From Symsagittifera roscoffensis (Eukaryota; Xenacoelomorpha; Acoela; Convolutidae), in the NCBI RefSeq assembly GCF_963678635.1, contig NC_087067.1, positions 51,826,233 to 51,890,232 on the forward strand: 64,000 nucleotides of DNA. Reading direction: 5' to 3'. Numbering within the stretch: the first letter of the stretch is position 1; the number at the start of each line of letters is the position of its first letter. Under the pieces are notes generated by a model. It saw only the letters and a list, made by a program, of their open reading frames with translations. It was not told the origin of the DNA and did no database searches. Made by a program: the position numbers and the translations under genes. This document shows positions 49,801 through 59,639 of this stretch, one piece after another.

Positions 49801-50940
49801 TTTTGTTAAAATAACTTGTATTGGTTCAATGGGCCAATTACACTTTGATTCATCTATTAGTGAGTTGAGGTATCTAGCATCGAGAACAATTTTTAATGAT
49901 TCTCCTTTGGCTAGAATGATAACAGGGTTGATAAATATGTTGCCTTTTGGTTCTTCCTCTTTGTTTACTGGTGATATAATGTTGTATTGTTCTAAAATGT
50001 CGAGTAATCTGTTCACTTTATCGTGTAAGTGAATTGGTACTTTACTTGCTCTTTGTTTTTTGAAAACTGCGTCTGGTTTTAATGGGAGATGTAGTGATGA
50101 GCTGATTTTGCCAACATCAAATTTGGATGTTGCATAGACTGATGAATATTTAATTAGCTGTTTTGCTAGTTTTTCAAATTCGTCTTGTGTTATTTGTGAA
50201 TGTTGGAAATTAAACATTGTTAAAAATTTCTGTTGACTCTCTGTGTAGTTACTTATGTTGAATGTAGGTTTGAAATATGGGGTTTTTTTGATATAATCCG
50301 TATTTCTGTTTTCGTTACTTATTATACTATTTATAGATAATTCTTCATTAAGAATTGTGGATTGGCAAATATCTAGTAATTGGAGTATATTATTTACACG
50401 ATATGCTTTTTCGTGTATTGGTGATATTGTAGCGTTGGTTTCGCAATAGCCTAAGAGTCCTAAAGGTAATGTTACTTGGTAAGGTGTATTGTTGTATACA
50501 TGTAAGGAAATAATATCTGAATTCGAGTTTTTCAAATATTTTATTGATGAGATTGTGATTTTGAAAAATTTATGAATAGGTTTGAATTCAAAATCTGACA
50601 TATAAAATTTTTGTTTGTTTTGTTTTTTATCATATTGGTGAACTTGCTTTATTGAAAAATTGTATATGTTTCCTGATAGTGGTTTCAAGTGTTTTCTTTG
50701 TTGGTTATATATTGGATAGAATTTTGAAAAGAATGGTGGTTGTTTATTTAATCTTTGAAAAAATGTTAGGGATGTGTCTTTTGTTTTTGTATATTTATCT
50801 TTGATTAATATTTTACTATTCAAGATGTTGATTGTTGGTATATATTTAGAGATAAATGGTATTCCAATGATATTGTGTTTAATATCAGTGATATGGAATA
50901 TTTGTTTAAATGGTTTGGTTAAAATTTTGTTTTGCTCCAT
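46705..50940 (-). CDS. Element 3 Pol (RT, RNase H, integrase), copy B
   Basis: It has 1,411 codons from the ATG at 50940. The frame is open upstream to the A8 run, so translation probably enters by -1 frameshift from gag. Residues 1-60 are the carboxy half of the protease (the NIIGIPF flap partner). RT has the YLDD active site near 450 and a Ty3-type LGMLNFLSKY connection. RNase H starts at CDASNFG near 603. The integrase zinc motif begins HSGSEKT near 973 with CNDCIVC near 1000; catalytic D, D, E are in SFDTKG, TDNGTEF and GLVEGMN. The tail is Lys/Arg-rich. YLDD in place of the usual YVDD/FIDD is notable but tolerated. Confidence 0.93.
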   Translation of the reverse strand: MEQNKILTKPFKQIFHITDIKHNIIGIPFISKYIPTINILNSKILIKDKYTKTKDTSLTFFQRLNKQPPFFSKFYPIYNQQRKHLKPLSGNIYNFSIKQVHQYDKKQNKQKFYMSDFEFKPIHKFFKITISSIKYLKNSNSDIISLHVYNNTPYQVTLPLGLLGYCETNATISPIHEKAYRVNNILQLLDICQSTILNEELSINSIISNENRNTDYIKKTPYFKPTFNISNYTESQQKFLTMFNFQHSQITQDEFEKLAKQLIKYSSVYATSKFDVGKISSSLHLPLKPDAVFKKQRASKVPIHLHDKVNRLLDILEQYNIISPVNKEEEPKGNIFINPVIILAKGESLKIVLDARYLNSLIDESKCNWPIEPIQVILTKINGKYFTTADMNSAYNQMPLDEQSRRLTQFVIGNQQYEFNRLFYGISIGPAAFSAFMSKIFRPLILKKNAITYLDDVFMQSQTKEEMFNVLEQYHQILQNENLKAAPDKSYFFLTKVKFLGHNIERKTITPLKSRIDAIQKLQPPTNKKKIQEFLGMLNFLSKYVYKMQLYLRPFYNILRQQNNFEWNTEHQARFEEIKKLLTEQISNTIPDSNQPFYAMCDASNFGIGAALLQSHNSTNKMNLISANSRLFTQAELRLSTLMRECTAIIYTLTEYEFLILGSKHPTVLFTDHKPIIFLFTQKSNPNHRVYRFQLNLMKFPNLHIVWTAGKNLALPDTLSRNTPPELLTRKTTVEIPKNIKFYLAENETSPRLECKYAVKTDVEQSQINNLQHFPLYLDCQNNHYEVDLLGTSTFKPIPYSQWIKNNTQQKRIKQHPPKKDHFPLIEKENLTDKINLSGPQTNDSKYTINQVFDLHDPLDTIPLSKLEIENIFLPPTETITISTLKQYQNLDPVIRQLKSWHKYKTKPIKADSTILGNKTLLRYFRKFNNTTINENTDLLEYKLNESTVPCLPLSMILIAFNISHTQNIKGHSGSEKTYSNFVQNFYFPNAPIWIKVLCNDCIVCQLNKPYPNQKQIAQKQDFKGQSLYFNHRISFDTKGPISPSSEGNSYIMVIVDAFTHYVALNPVPHCNAYYAYTTLYEHWIAKFGLPEILVTDNGTEFINNEIITLCHLYNIKHKPRTSHAPWTNGLVEGMNRSLQEYLRCIINGNDTRYTEWSADVKLFPLAYNSQITTTLGMSPYEMVFNQKPRKPIMFTANSHKNAQGYCQPNKDSICYNLPLHTHDEDHFHHPQILKLASGTHTEWILNRDKKHNEIYQKVTKKLLQRQNINEQINSRFTPASDLKIGTFVLIPNFNTQKGISKKLQPLRKGPYQIIAKPTDVTYKITDSDKKEIVQHRNNLLPYYPKEYALRELTQLYSFTGLKVIQNDPYTDNITKEQNDIHLGNQNTKSNTTKKQYKKSRSKYISKRKKK

Positions 50941-51035
50941 TGTTCTTGTGGGGAGAAGAAATAATTGAATTTTTCCGTAGTTTATTAATGTTGATCCTTG
51001 TGCTGTTGCTAGTTTGCTGGAGGTTTCAAGAGGTG

Positions 51036-53180
51036 TTAGCTTTGGGTGTAAGGTTTTTTTTCATTCCATGTGGGAATGCTTATTATATTTGATTCTGCTC
51101 CTGAATCAATTAAAAAATCAATTTCAAGATCTGGTGGTTGAAATTCTTTGCTTCTTGGACTTTCTAAAAGAAATGGTATTGTCCAAATTTTTTCTTTGGG
51201 TTGTTCTTTTTGTATGTTTTGATAGATGTGATTTGTATTCAAGCATTTTGTTTTTTCATTCTCATTGGGTTGATTTGTAGTGTTAATTTCATTAGTTTTT
51301 TGTGTCGTCGGTGTGGAATGGACGGGTTCAATATAATAATTGTGAAGGAGTTCTGATTGATTCTCATATATGTGTGATGAAAAAGGTTGTTCATATATAA
51401 CAGGTTCATAGTCATTTTCGACTTTTATCATATTGATGGAGAGAGTGTTTTCTGCATCGCTTTCTGAATCTGATGATCCACAGTTTATTTGATTGAGTTG
51501 TAACGTATCAGTTACTGTGTCATCAATACCTGGAGGGTCTGATGTTGTTTCTGGATTAGATTGTACTTGATTAATATGTCTTTGATGTTTAGGTGTACTA
51601 CTTCTGTGGCGATTATTAGAATTATTATAGTTATTATTATTCCGGTGTGGTGATTGGGAATAATTTCTATAACGATTATTATAACTTGAATGTCGATTTT
51701 GTGAATTATTTCGCGATCTGTTTTGGTAATTATTGTTTGGTCTCTTATAGTTTGATCTATTATATGAGTTATTCCTTGATTGATTGTTCGGGTAATTCTG
51801 GTTTCGGTTGTTTGAATAACTTCTATTCCGATTATTGGAGTAGTTTCTATTCCTATTGTATGATGAATTTCGTGATTGATTGTTTGGGTAGTAATTATTT
51901 CTTGATTGGGAATTAGATCTAGAAACAAATCGTTGTGTATTTGAATTTGATCTGGAATAGTTATTTCGACTATTTGGTCTATTGTAGTGATTTTGTGATG
52001 AATTTTGCGTGTTTCTTCGTTCTGGTGATCTTCCTCTATAACTTGAGTTATATGGTGATTGATTTCTTGTATAATTTGTATTGTTCGGGAGTGGTTTTCC
52101 TGAACTGTTGTTGCTGTAGACTGTTTTGTTCGGTAGATTTTGATCTTTTTTCATGTATTGGTAGAATGATTTATTTGGTTCTTTATATTTTTGAGGTTTA
52201 TTTTGATTGTCTTGCTGTTTTTGTCTACATTCAGAAATACTATGTCCGTATCGTCGGCAATAATTACACCATTTTTTGAAAGATGGTTTGCCTTTAAATT
52301 TTGGGTGTTTTTCGTAAATATTGAGTATTTCAGTGATTTTTTCAACGAGGTCTGTATCTGATTCCTGTATATTGTTTATATTTGTGGAAGCTGTTTCAAT
52401 TCTGTTAACGTATTGTAATTTCAGATTTTCCGTTTCTTCGAGTTTCATTGTGATTTCTGCTTGTTCTAGTTTGTCTACTAGTTTTCGAAAATCTAAATCG
52501 GGTTCTCGAATTGACGAAGGATGGGATGCTCTCTTTTTTATTGCTATTTTCCTTAATTGTGGTGTTAAGGTCATCATTAAGATTTCTGTCATCTTTGTGT
52601 TTTTATAGTCATGTGTATTTAATGAATATGCTTTTCGAACTAGTGTTTCGATTCGTACTGCTAATTGCTTGATGGTTTCGTTTGGTAATCTGCGAATTTC
52701 ATTACATAAAACACTTTGTTGTTGTTTGTTTCTTTCGGAGTCAAACATTTTTGAAAATTCTTGTGTAAACCTTTTCCAATTTGATTTTATTTCTATAGGC
52801 AATACTGAAAACCATTTTTGGGCTGCGCCATCTAGAGTTGTTTGTATTAACGCTGTGCGTCGATGTATCCAGTTTTGATGTAGTGGCGTATTAATTGGTT
52901 CAGGTCCTATATTTAAAATCAAATTTGCTGTGACTGCATTTAAATAGTCTTCTACAGAATATTCAGGGTCTGTTCCTGTGAATACCATTAAAGGTTTATT
53001 TGATGTTATTGATGATCCACCCATAAGGTATGGATTCATCGTCATTTGTAATGATTCTGCTGCATTTGGCATTTGAGAAAAATTTGAAAGTTGATTTCTT
53101 GTTATTTCGTGTTGTTGAAGATAATATGGGAGTGGTATTTCATTTTGCATTTGTGCTGGTTGGTACGAGTTTGCAATCAT
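51036..53180 (-). CDS. Element 3 Gag with half protease, copy B
   Basis: It has 714 codons. Residues about 60-250 are a Ty3-type capsid (FTGTDPEYSVEDYL start, AAQKWFSVLP, DSERNKQQQ). One CCHC knuckle, CNYCRRYGHSISEC, lies at 305-318. Then comes a long Asn/Ser/Arg/Tyr repeat region (345-560) resembling a disordered RNA-binding segment. The end carries the protease active site LIDSGAE at about 690-696 and then stops. The frame crosses A8 (51054-51061) a few codons before its stop, where a -1 shift joins pol. It lies 38 nt after the 322-residue ORF. Confidence 0.92.
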   Translation of the reverse strand: MIANSYQPAQMQNEIPLPYYLQQHEITRNQLSNFSQMPNAAESLQMTMNPYLMGGSSITSNKPLMVFTGTDPEYSVEDYLNAVTANLILNIGPEPINTPLHQNWIHRRTALIQTTLDGAAQKWFSVLPIEIKSNWKRFTQEFSKMFDSERNKQQQSVLCNEIRRLPNETIKQLAVRIETLVRKAYSLNTHDYKNTKMTEILMMTLTPQLRKIAIKKRASHPSSIREPDLDFRKLVDKLEQAEITMKLEETENLKLQYVNRIETASTNINNIQESDTDLVEKITEILNIYEKHPKFKGKPSFKKWCNYCRRYGHSISECRQKQQDNQNKPQKYKEPNKSFYQYMKKDQNLPNKTVYSNNSSGKPLPNNTNYTRNQSPYNSSYRGRSPERRNTQNSSQNHYNRPNSRNNYSRSNSNTQRFVSRSNSQSRNNYYPNNQSRNSSYNRNRNYSNNRNRSYSNNRNQNYPNNQSRNNSYNRSNYKRPNNNYQNRSRNNSQNRHSSYNNRYRNYSQSPHRNNNNYNNSNNRHRSSTPKHQRHINQVQSNPETTSDPPGIDDTVTDTLQLNQINCGSSDSESDAENTLSINMIKVENDYEPVIYEQPFSSHIYENQSELLHNYYIEPVHSTPTTQKTNEINTTNQPNENEKTKCLNTNHIYQNIQKEQPKEKIWTIPFLLESPRSKEFQPPDLEIDFLIDSGAESNIISIPTWNEKKPYTQS
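51054..51061 (-). promoter_or_regulatory. Slippery A8 site for -1 frameshift, copy B
   Basis: In the gag frame the minus strand reads GAA-AAA-AAA-CCT. A slip of -1 on AAA-AAA enters the pol frame, which is open from here through the ATG at 50940 and continues protease sequence. The equivalent site in the duplicated copy is 57476-57483. Confidence 0.75.
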
Positions 53181-53217
53181 TGGGTTTTGTTGCTGAATTG
53201 GTTGAAAAAAGTGTGTA

Positions 53218-54186
53218 TTAATTGGGTTTTGTTGTTGAATTGGTTGAGTTTAAACTATTAGAGTACTGAACTGTAGAGTTAAACTGAACTGTAGAGTTTA
53301 AACTATTATTTTGCATATCGGGTAAAAATGTATTATAGTTTAATGGTGTTGCATCAATGGTTAATGGTATTACTCGTACATAATCTCTTACATAAGATAT
53401 CGTACTTATTGCTTGACTTGAGATTGATTGTGGGAAGTTTATGGATGCGGGATGAGACCATTCGGGGTCCCAAACATAGTCTGATTGTTCTGTGATGGCA
53501 GTATCATCGTTTGAGTTTTGGGGTCTAAAATTTTTTCTTGCTTGTGAAATTAAATCAATATTATGTGTGAAATAATCTATTATGAACCATGCCAAGATTT
53601 TTTGTAAGTCGTGTTTTGTATGTTGTGAAACTTCATCTTTCGTGAAATTTTCTTTAATTATATTTAGAAAACTAGAGAGTAGTGTGATTTCATGTCGTAC
53701 TCTTATATGTTTAGATGTTTCTGTCGGTAAGACATTTGGTATCTGGATTTCGTTTTCTAATATCGAGATATAACTATATATTATCGCAAAAACTTCATTG
53801 GTGAATATGGAGTTTGCTCTTTGTGAGTTATGATATTGGATGCTTTTTATATATTCTGAGAATACTTTTGAGAATTCTAAATCAAGGTCGTCTGTTTGAA
53901 TTATATATTTACTGTGATTCTGGTTTGGTGAGCTGAATTCTATGGAGTAGATTCCGTATTGTTGTGTTAGGTTACATATATCTTTTAGATAGTGATCGAT
54001 AATTTGTCTTTTGATTTTTACATCTGGGAACTCTGTTTTACATGGACTGATTCCGGGTTCAAACAAATTTAAGAGTAAATTTTTGCAGAATATATGCTGT
54101 CCTCTATCAGTGGTTGCATCTACGATAAAGGGGAAAATATCATCATCATCTGGACTTTCTTCACCTGGGGTGTGCGTTGAGCTCAT
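53218..54186 (-). CDS. Element 3 322-residue orphan ORF, copy B
   Basis: The start codon overlaps the preceding 155-codon ORF by 26 nt, and the stop lies 38 nt before gag. An acidic amino end (ESPDDDD) is followed by a helical, probably folded domain of about 230 residues and then Asn/Ser/Thr repeats (NSLNSTVQ-like). No family is recognised. The position immediately before the capsid suggests a matrix-like or accessory Gag product. Copy A encodes the same protein. Confidence 0.75.
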   Translation of the reverse strand: MSSTHTPGEESPDDDDIFPFIVDATTDRGQHIFCKNLLLNLFEPGISPCKTEFPDVKIKRQIIDHYLKDICNLTQQYGIYSIEFSSPNQNHSKYIIQTDDLDLEFSKVFSEYIKSIQYHNSQRANSIFTNEVFAIIYSYISILENEIQIPNVLPTETSKHIRVRHEITLLSSFLNIIKENFTKDEVSQHTKHDLQKILAWFIIDYFTHNIDLISQARKNFRPQNSNDDTAITEQSDYVWDPEWSHPASINFPQSISSQAISTISYVRDYVRVIPLTIDATPLNYNTFLPDMQNNSLNSTVQFNSTVQYSNSLNSTNSTTKPN

Positions 54187-54628
54187 TTTTTTGTTCGATG
54201 ACTGTTAATATGTAATTATCAATGTGTCTAATTGGTTGATTCCAATTGTATAAATGTACTGGTTTGTGTTTATACTGCTTTTTTATTCTTCTTTTTCCTT
54301 TTTTTGATGAATTTGAAGTTGTTTCTGAGTCAGAGAAATATAATTGATCGTGAATTGGGCAATTTTTATCTATTAATTCTTTTAGTTTATAAAGTTCGTC
54401 TAAACTGTTGGTTTCTGATTCTGAAAATGCGTTTCGATTTTTTGAAAATCTTTTTCGTGTTATTTGTCTTTGTTTAGTTATTATTTTTCTCTTTAATGTT
54501 TGTCGTTTTGTTCTAATGTATCCAACTGTTTGTGTATGAGGTGTGATTACAAGGTCGTATTTTTTATTATCTATTTCACAATTGTGTAAAACGATTGTTT
54601 GTTTATTTCCTAGGTTTTTAAATGACAT
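54161..54628 (-). CDS. Element 3 155-residue basic orphan ORF, copy B
   Basis: It is the first sizeable ORF after the leader. The amino half is very basic (TKRQTLKRKIITKQRQITRKR), the middle Ser/Glu-rich, and a second basic patch GKRRIKKQYKHK follows. It could bind nucleic acid; no family is recognised. Copy A differs by two residues (K/R and V/L). Confidence 0.7.
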   Translation of the reverse strand: MSFKNLGNKQTIVLHNCEIDNKKYDLVITPHTQTVGYIRTKRQTLKRKIITKQRQITRKRFSKNRNAFSESETNSLDELYKLKELIDKNCPIHDQLYFSDSETTSNSSKKGKRRIKKQYKHKPVHLYNWNQPIRHIDNYILTVIEQKNELNAHPR

Positions 54629-54952
54629 AAGGTTTAGGATGACGGATGCAAAAGGTTGTTAAATGATTTCTATTTGCTTAAACTGTTAGTCCTTACGATT
54701 TTTTTGTTAGCCTAACCTGGGTCTATTTGTTCAGGGTTGGGGAGAAAAGTATATCGATTCCGAAGAATGATTTTATACTTTCTCGTGGATAGTATAAGCT
54801 AAGGTGTTAACTTACTTAATCTTACTTAAGGGTAGTGATTGTGTTCAGGGTTGGAGAATAGTAAATCGATCCACAAGGTTCAGGTATAATTAGAACGCGA
54901 GTAGTTCGTTAGATACTATTTTAAACTTACTAAGTTTAAGATTTATCCTGGG
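54629..54952 (-). other. Element 3 leader edge, copy B
   Basis: Duplicated leader sequence without an ORF. It contains two copies of a GGGTTGG...GTA(T/A)ATCGAT motif (about 54733 and 54850) that also occur in the outer leader. Confidence 0.7.
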
Positions 54953-57362
54953 TCCATTGTGAATATGGGATTGGTTTAAAAGTTGATGTTCCAAGTAGAT
55001 CAACTTCATAGTGATTATTTTGACAATCTAAATAAAATGGGAAATGTTGTAAATTATTTATTTGTGATTGTTCAACGTCAGTTTTTACTGCATATTTGCA
55101 TTCCAATCGGGGTGATGTTTCATTTTCTGCAAGGTAGAATTTTATGTTTTTGGGTATTTCGACTGTGGTTTTACGTGTAAGTAATTCAGGTGGCGTATTT
55201 CGACTTAAGGTGTCTGGTAATGCAAGATTTTTTCCTGCGGTCCAAACTATATGTAAGTTTGGGAATTTCATTAAATTGAGTTGAAATCTATAAACTCGGT
55301 GGTTTGGATTAGACTTTTGTGTAAAAAGAAAGATGATTGGTTTATGGTCTGTGAATAGAACTGTGGGATGTTTTGATCCAAGTATCAGAAATTCATATTC
55401 TGTTAGTGTATATATTATGGCTGTACATTCTCTCATTAGAGTTGAGAGTCGTAGCTCTGCTTGAGTGAATAATCGAGAATTTGCTGATATGAGGTTCATT
55501 TTATTTGTACTATTATGTGATTGTAATAATGCTGCGCCGATGCCAAAGTTCGAAGCATCGCACATTGCATAAAATGGTTGATTTGAATCTGGAATTGTGT
55601 TTGAAATTTGTTCAGTTAGAAGTTTTTTAATTTCTTCAAATCGTGCTTGATGTTCTGTATTCCATTCAAAATTATTTTGTTGTCTAAGTATGTTATAGAA
55701 TGGTCGTAGATATAATTGCATTTTATAAACATATTTGCTTAAAAAGTTTAACATTCCAAGGAATTCTTGGATTTTCTTTTTATTTGTTGGTGGTTGGAGT
55801 TTTTGAATAGCGTCTATACGTGATTTCAATGGAGTGATTGTTTTTCTTTCTATATTATGTCCTAAGAATTTAACTTTTGTCAAAAAGAAGTGTGATTTAT
55901 CGGGGGCGGCCTTCAGATTTTCGTTCTGAAGTATTTGGTGATATTGTTCTAAAACATTGAACATTTCCTCTTTTGTCTGTGATTGCATAAAAACATCGTC
56001 TAAATAGGTGATTGCATTTTTCTTGAGTATTAGTGGTCGAAAAATTTTGCTCATAAAAGCTGAAAATGCTGCTGGTCCTATGGATATTCCATAGAATAAG
56101 CGGTTGAATTCGTATTGTTGGTTTCCAATAACAAATTGTGTTAAGCGTCGTGATTGTTCATCTAATGGCATTTGATTATATGCACTATTCATATCGGCGG
56201 TGGTAAAGTATTTTCCGTTTATTTTTGTTAAAATAACTTGTATTGGTTCAATGGGCCAATTACACTTTGATTCATCTATTAGTGAGTTGAGGTATCTAGC
56301 ATCGAGAACAATTTTTAATGATTCTCCTTTGGCTAGAATGATAACAGGGTTGATAAATATGTTGCCTTTTGGTTCTTCCTCTTTGTTTACTGGTGATATA
56401 ATGTTGTATTGTTCTAAAATGTCGAGTAATCTGTTCACTTTATCGTGTAAGTGAATTGGTACTTTACTTGCTCTTTGTTTTTTGAAAACTGCGTCTGGTT
56501 TTAATGGGAGATGTAGTGATGAGCTGATTTTGCCAACATCAAATTTGGATGTTGCATAGACTGATGAATATTTAATTAGCTGTTTTGCTAGTTTTTCAAA
56601 TTCGTCTTGTGTTATTTGTGAATGTTGGAAATTAAACATTGTTAAAAATTTCTGTTGACTCTCTGTGTAGTTACTTATGTTGAATGTAGGTTTGAAATAT
56701 GGGGTTTTTGTGATATAATCCGTATTTCTGTTTTCGTTACTTATTATACTATTTATAGATAATTCTTCATTAAGAATTGTGGATTGGCAAATATCTAGTA
56801 ATTGGAGTATATTATTTACACGATATGCTTTTTCGTGTATTGGTGATATTGTAGCGTTGGTTTCGCAATAGCCTAAGAGTCCTAAAGGTAATGTTACTTG
56901 GTAAGGTGTATTGTTGTATACATGTAAGGAAATAATATCTGAATTCGAGTTTTTCAAATATTTTATTGATGAGATTGTGATTTTGAAAAATTTATGAATA
57001 GGTTTGAATTCAAAATCTGACATATAAAATTTTTGTTTGTTTTGTTTTTTATCATATTGGTGAACTTGCTTTATTGAAAAATTGTATATGTTTCCTGATA
57101 GTGGTTTCAAGTGTTTTCTTTGTTGGTTATATATTGGATAGAATTTTGAAAAGAATGGTGGTTGTTTATTTAATCTTTGAAAAAATGTTAGGGATGTGTC
57201 TTTTGTTTTTGTATATTTATCTTTGATTAATATTTTACTATTCAAGATGTTGATTGTTGGTATATATTTAGAGATAAATGGTATTCCAATGATATTGTGT
57301 TTAATATCAGTGATATGGAATATTTGTTTAAATGGTTTGGTTAAAATTTTGTTTTGCTCCAT
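54936..57362 (-). pseudogene. Element 3 Pol, copy A, truncated after RNase H
   Basis: It matches the first part of pol copy B almost exactly (Y/H, K/T and L/F changes seen) but ends in six or so unrelated codons at the duplication junction, before integrase. It retains the protease half, the YLDD RT and RNase H, so it could still encode RT without integrase if expressed. Confidence 0.9.
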
Positions 57363-57457
57363 TGTTCTTGTGGGGAGAAGAAATAATTGAATTTTTCCGT
57401 AGTTTATTAATGTTGATCCTTGTGCTGTTGCTAGTTTGCTGGAGGTTTCAAGAGGTG

Positions 57458-59602
57458 TTAGCTTTGGGTGTAAGGTTTTTTTTCATTCCATGTGGGAATG
57501 CTTATTATATTTGATTCTGCTCCTGAATCAATTAAAAAATCAATTTCAAGATCTGGTGGTTGAAATTCTTTGCTTCTTGGACTTTCTAAAAGAAATGGTA
57601 TTGTCCAAATTTTTTCTTTGGGTTGTTCTTTTTGTATGTTTTGATAGATGTGATTTGTATTCAAGCATTTTGTTTTTTCATTCTCATTGGGTTGATTTGT
57701 AGTGTTAATTTCATTAGTTTTTTGTGTCGTCGGTGTGGAATGGACGGGTTCAATATAATAATTGTGAAGGAGTTCTGATTGATTCTCATATATGTGTGAT
57801 GAAAAAGGTTGTTCATATATAACAGGTTCATAGTCATTTTCGACTTTTATCATATTGATGGAGAGAGTGTTTTCTGCATCGCTTTCTGAATCTGATGATC
57901 CACAGTTTATTTGATTGAGTTGTAACGTATCAGTTACTGTGTCATCAATACCTGGAGGGTCTGATGTTGTTTCTGGATTAGATTGTACTTGATTAATATG
58001 TCTTTGATGTTTAGGTGTACTACTTCTGTGGCGATTATTAGAATTATTATAGTTATTATTATTCCGGTGTGGTGATTGGGAATAATTTCTATAACGATTA
58101 TTATAACTTGAATGTCGATTTTGTGAATTATTTTGCGATCTGTTTTGGTAATTATTGTTTGGTCTGTTATAGTTTGATCTATTATATGAGTTATTCCTTG
58201 ATTGATTGTTCGGGTAATTCTGGTTTCGGTTGTTTGAATAACTTCTATTCCGATTATTGGAGTAGTTTCTATTCCTATTGTATGATGAATTTCGTGATTG
58301 ATTGTTTGGGTAGTAATTATTTCTTGATTGGGAATTAGATCTAGAAACAAATCGTTGTGTATTTGAATTTGATCTGGAATAGTTATTTCGACTATTTGGT
58401 CTATTGTAGTGATTTTGTGATGAATTTTGCGTGTTTCTTCGTTCTGGTGATCTTCCTCTATAACTTGAGTTATATGGTGATTGATTTCTTGTATAATTTG
58501 TATTGTTCGGGAGTGGTTTTCCTGAACTGTTGTTGCTGTAGACTGTTTTGTTCGGTAGATTTTGATCTTTTTTCATGTATTGGTAGAATGACTTATTTGG
58601 TTCTTTATATTTTTGAGGTTTATTTTGATTGTCTTGCTGTTTTTGTCTACATTCAGAAATACTATGTCCGTATCGTCGGCAATAATTACACCATTTTTTG
58701 AAAGATGGTTTGCCTTTAAATTTTGGGTGTTTTTCGTAAATATTGAGTATTTCAGTGATTTTTTCAACGAGGTCTGTATCTGATTCCTGTATATTGTTTA
58801 TATTTGTGGAAGCTGTTTCAATTCTGTTAACGTATTGTAATTTCAGATTTTCCGTTTCTTCGAGTTTCATTGTGATTTCTGCTTGTTCTAGTTTGTCTAC
58901 TAGTTTTCGAAAATCTAAATCGGGTTCTCGAATTGACGAAGGATGGGATGCTCTCTTTTTTATTGCTATTTTCCTTAATTGTGGTGTTAAGGTCATCATT
59001 AAGATTTCTGTCATCTTTGTGTTTTTATAGTCATGTGTATTTAATGAATATGCTTTTCGAACTAGTGTTTCGATTCGTACTGCTAATTGCTTGATGGTTT
59101 CGTTTGGTAATCTGCGAATTTCATTACATAAAACTCTTTGTTGTTGTTTGTTTCTTTCGGAGTCAAACATTTTTGAAAATTCTTGTGTAAACCTTTTCCA
59201 ATTTGATTTTATTTCTATAGGCAATACTGAAAACCATTTTTGGGCTGCGCCATCTAGAGTTGTTTGTATTAACGCTGTGCGTCGATGTATCCAGTTTTGA
59301 TGTAGTGGCGTATTAATTGGTTCAGGTCCTATATTTAAAATCAAATTTGCTGTGACTGCATTTAAATAGTCTTCTACAGAATATTCAGGGTCTGTTCCTG
59401 TGAATACCATTAAAGGTTTATTTGATGTTATTGATGATCCACCCATAAGTTATGGATTCATCGTCATTTGTAATGATTCTGCTGCATTTGGCATTTGAGA
59501 AAAATTTGAAAGTTGATTTCTTGTTATTTCGTGTTGTTGAAGATAATATGGGAGTGGTATTTCATTTTGCATTTGTGCTGGTTGGTACGAGTTTGCAATC
59601 AT
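57458..59602 (-). pseudogene. Element 3 Gag, copy A, with early nonsense codon
   Basis: Equivalent to gag copy B. A single base change turns the tyrosine codon 51 (TAC) into TAA at 59450-59452. The next in-frame ATG is at 59446, so a 662-residue product lacking only the poorly conserved amino end remains possible. Capsid, CCHC knuckle, DSG protease site and A8 slippery run are all intact. Confidence 0.88.
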
Positions 59603-59639
59603 TGGGTTTTGTTGCTGAATTGGTTGAAAAAAGTGTGTA

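Larger units (their letters stand above)
48531..54952 (-). repeat. Tandem duplication unit B (6,422 bp)
   Basis: It is the same sequence as 54953-61374 with about a dozen differences by eye, so about 99.8% identical. It covers the leader edge, 155- and 322-codon ORFs, gag, and pol up to just after RNase H. The junction at 54952/54953 has 2 bp of microhomology (TC). Confidence 0.92.

Noticed and set aside
51512-51928. 138-codon Ile/Thr-rich minus-strand frame inside gag (also in the duplicate)
   Set aside because: Alternate-frame shadow of the Asn/Arg/Ser-rich Gag repeat region.
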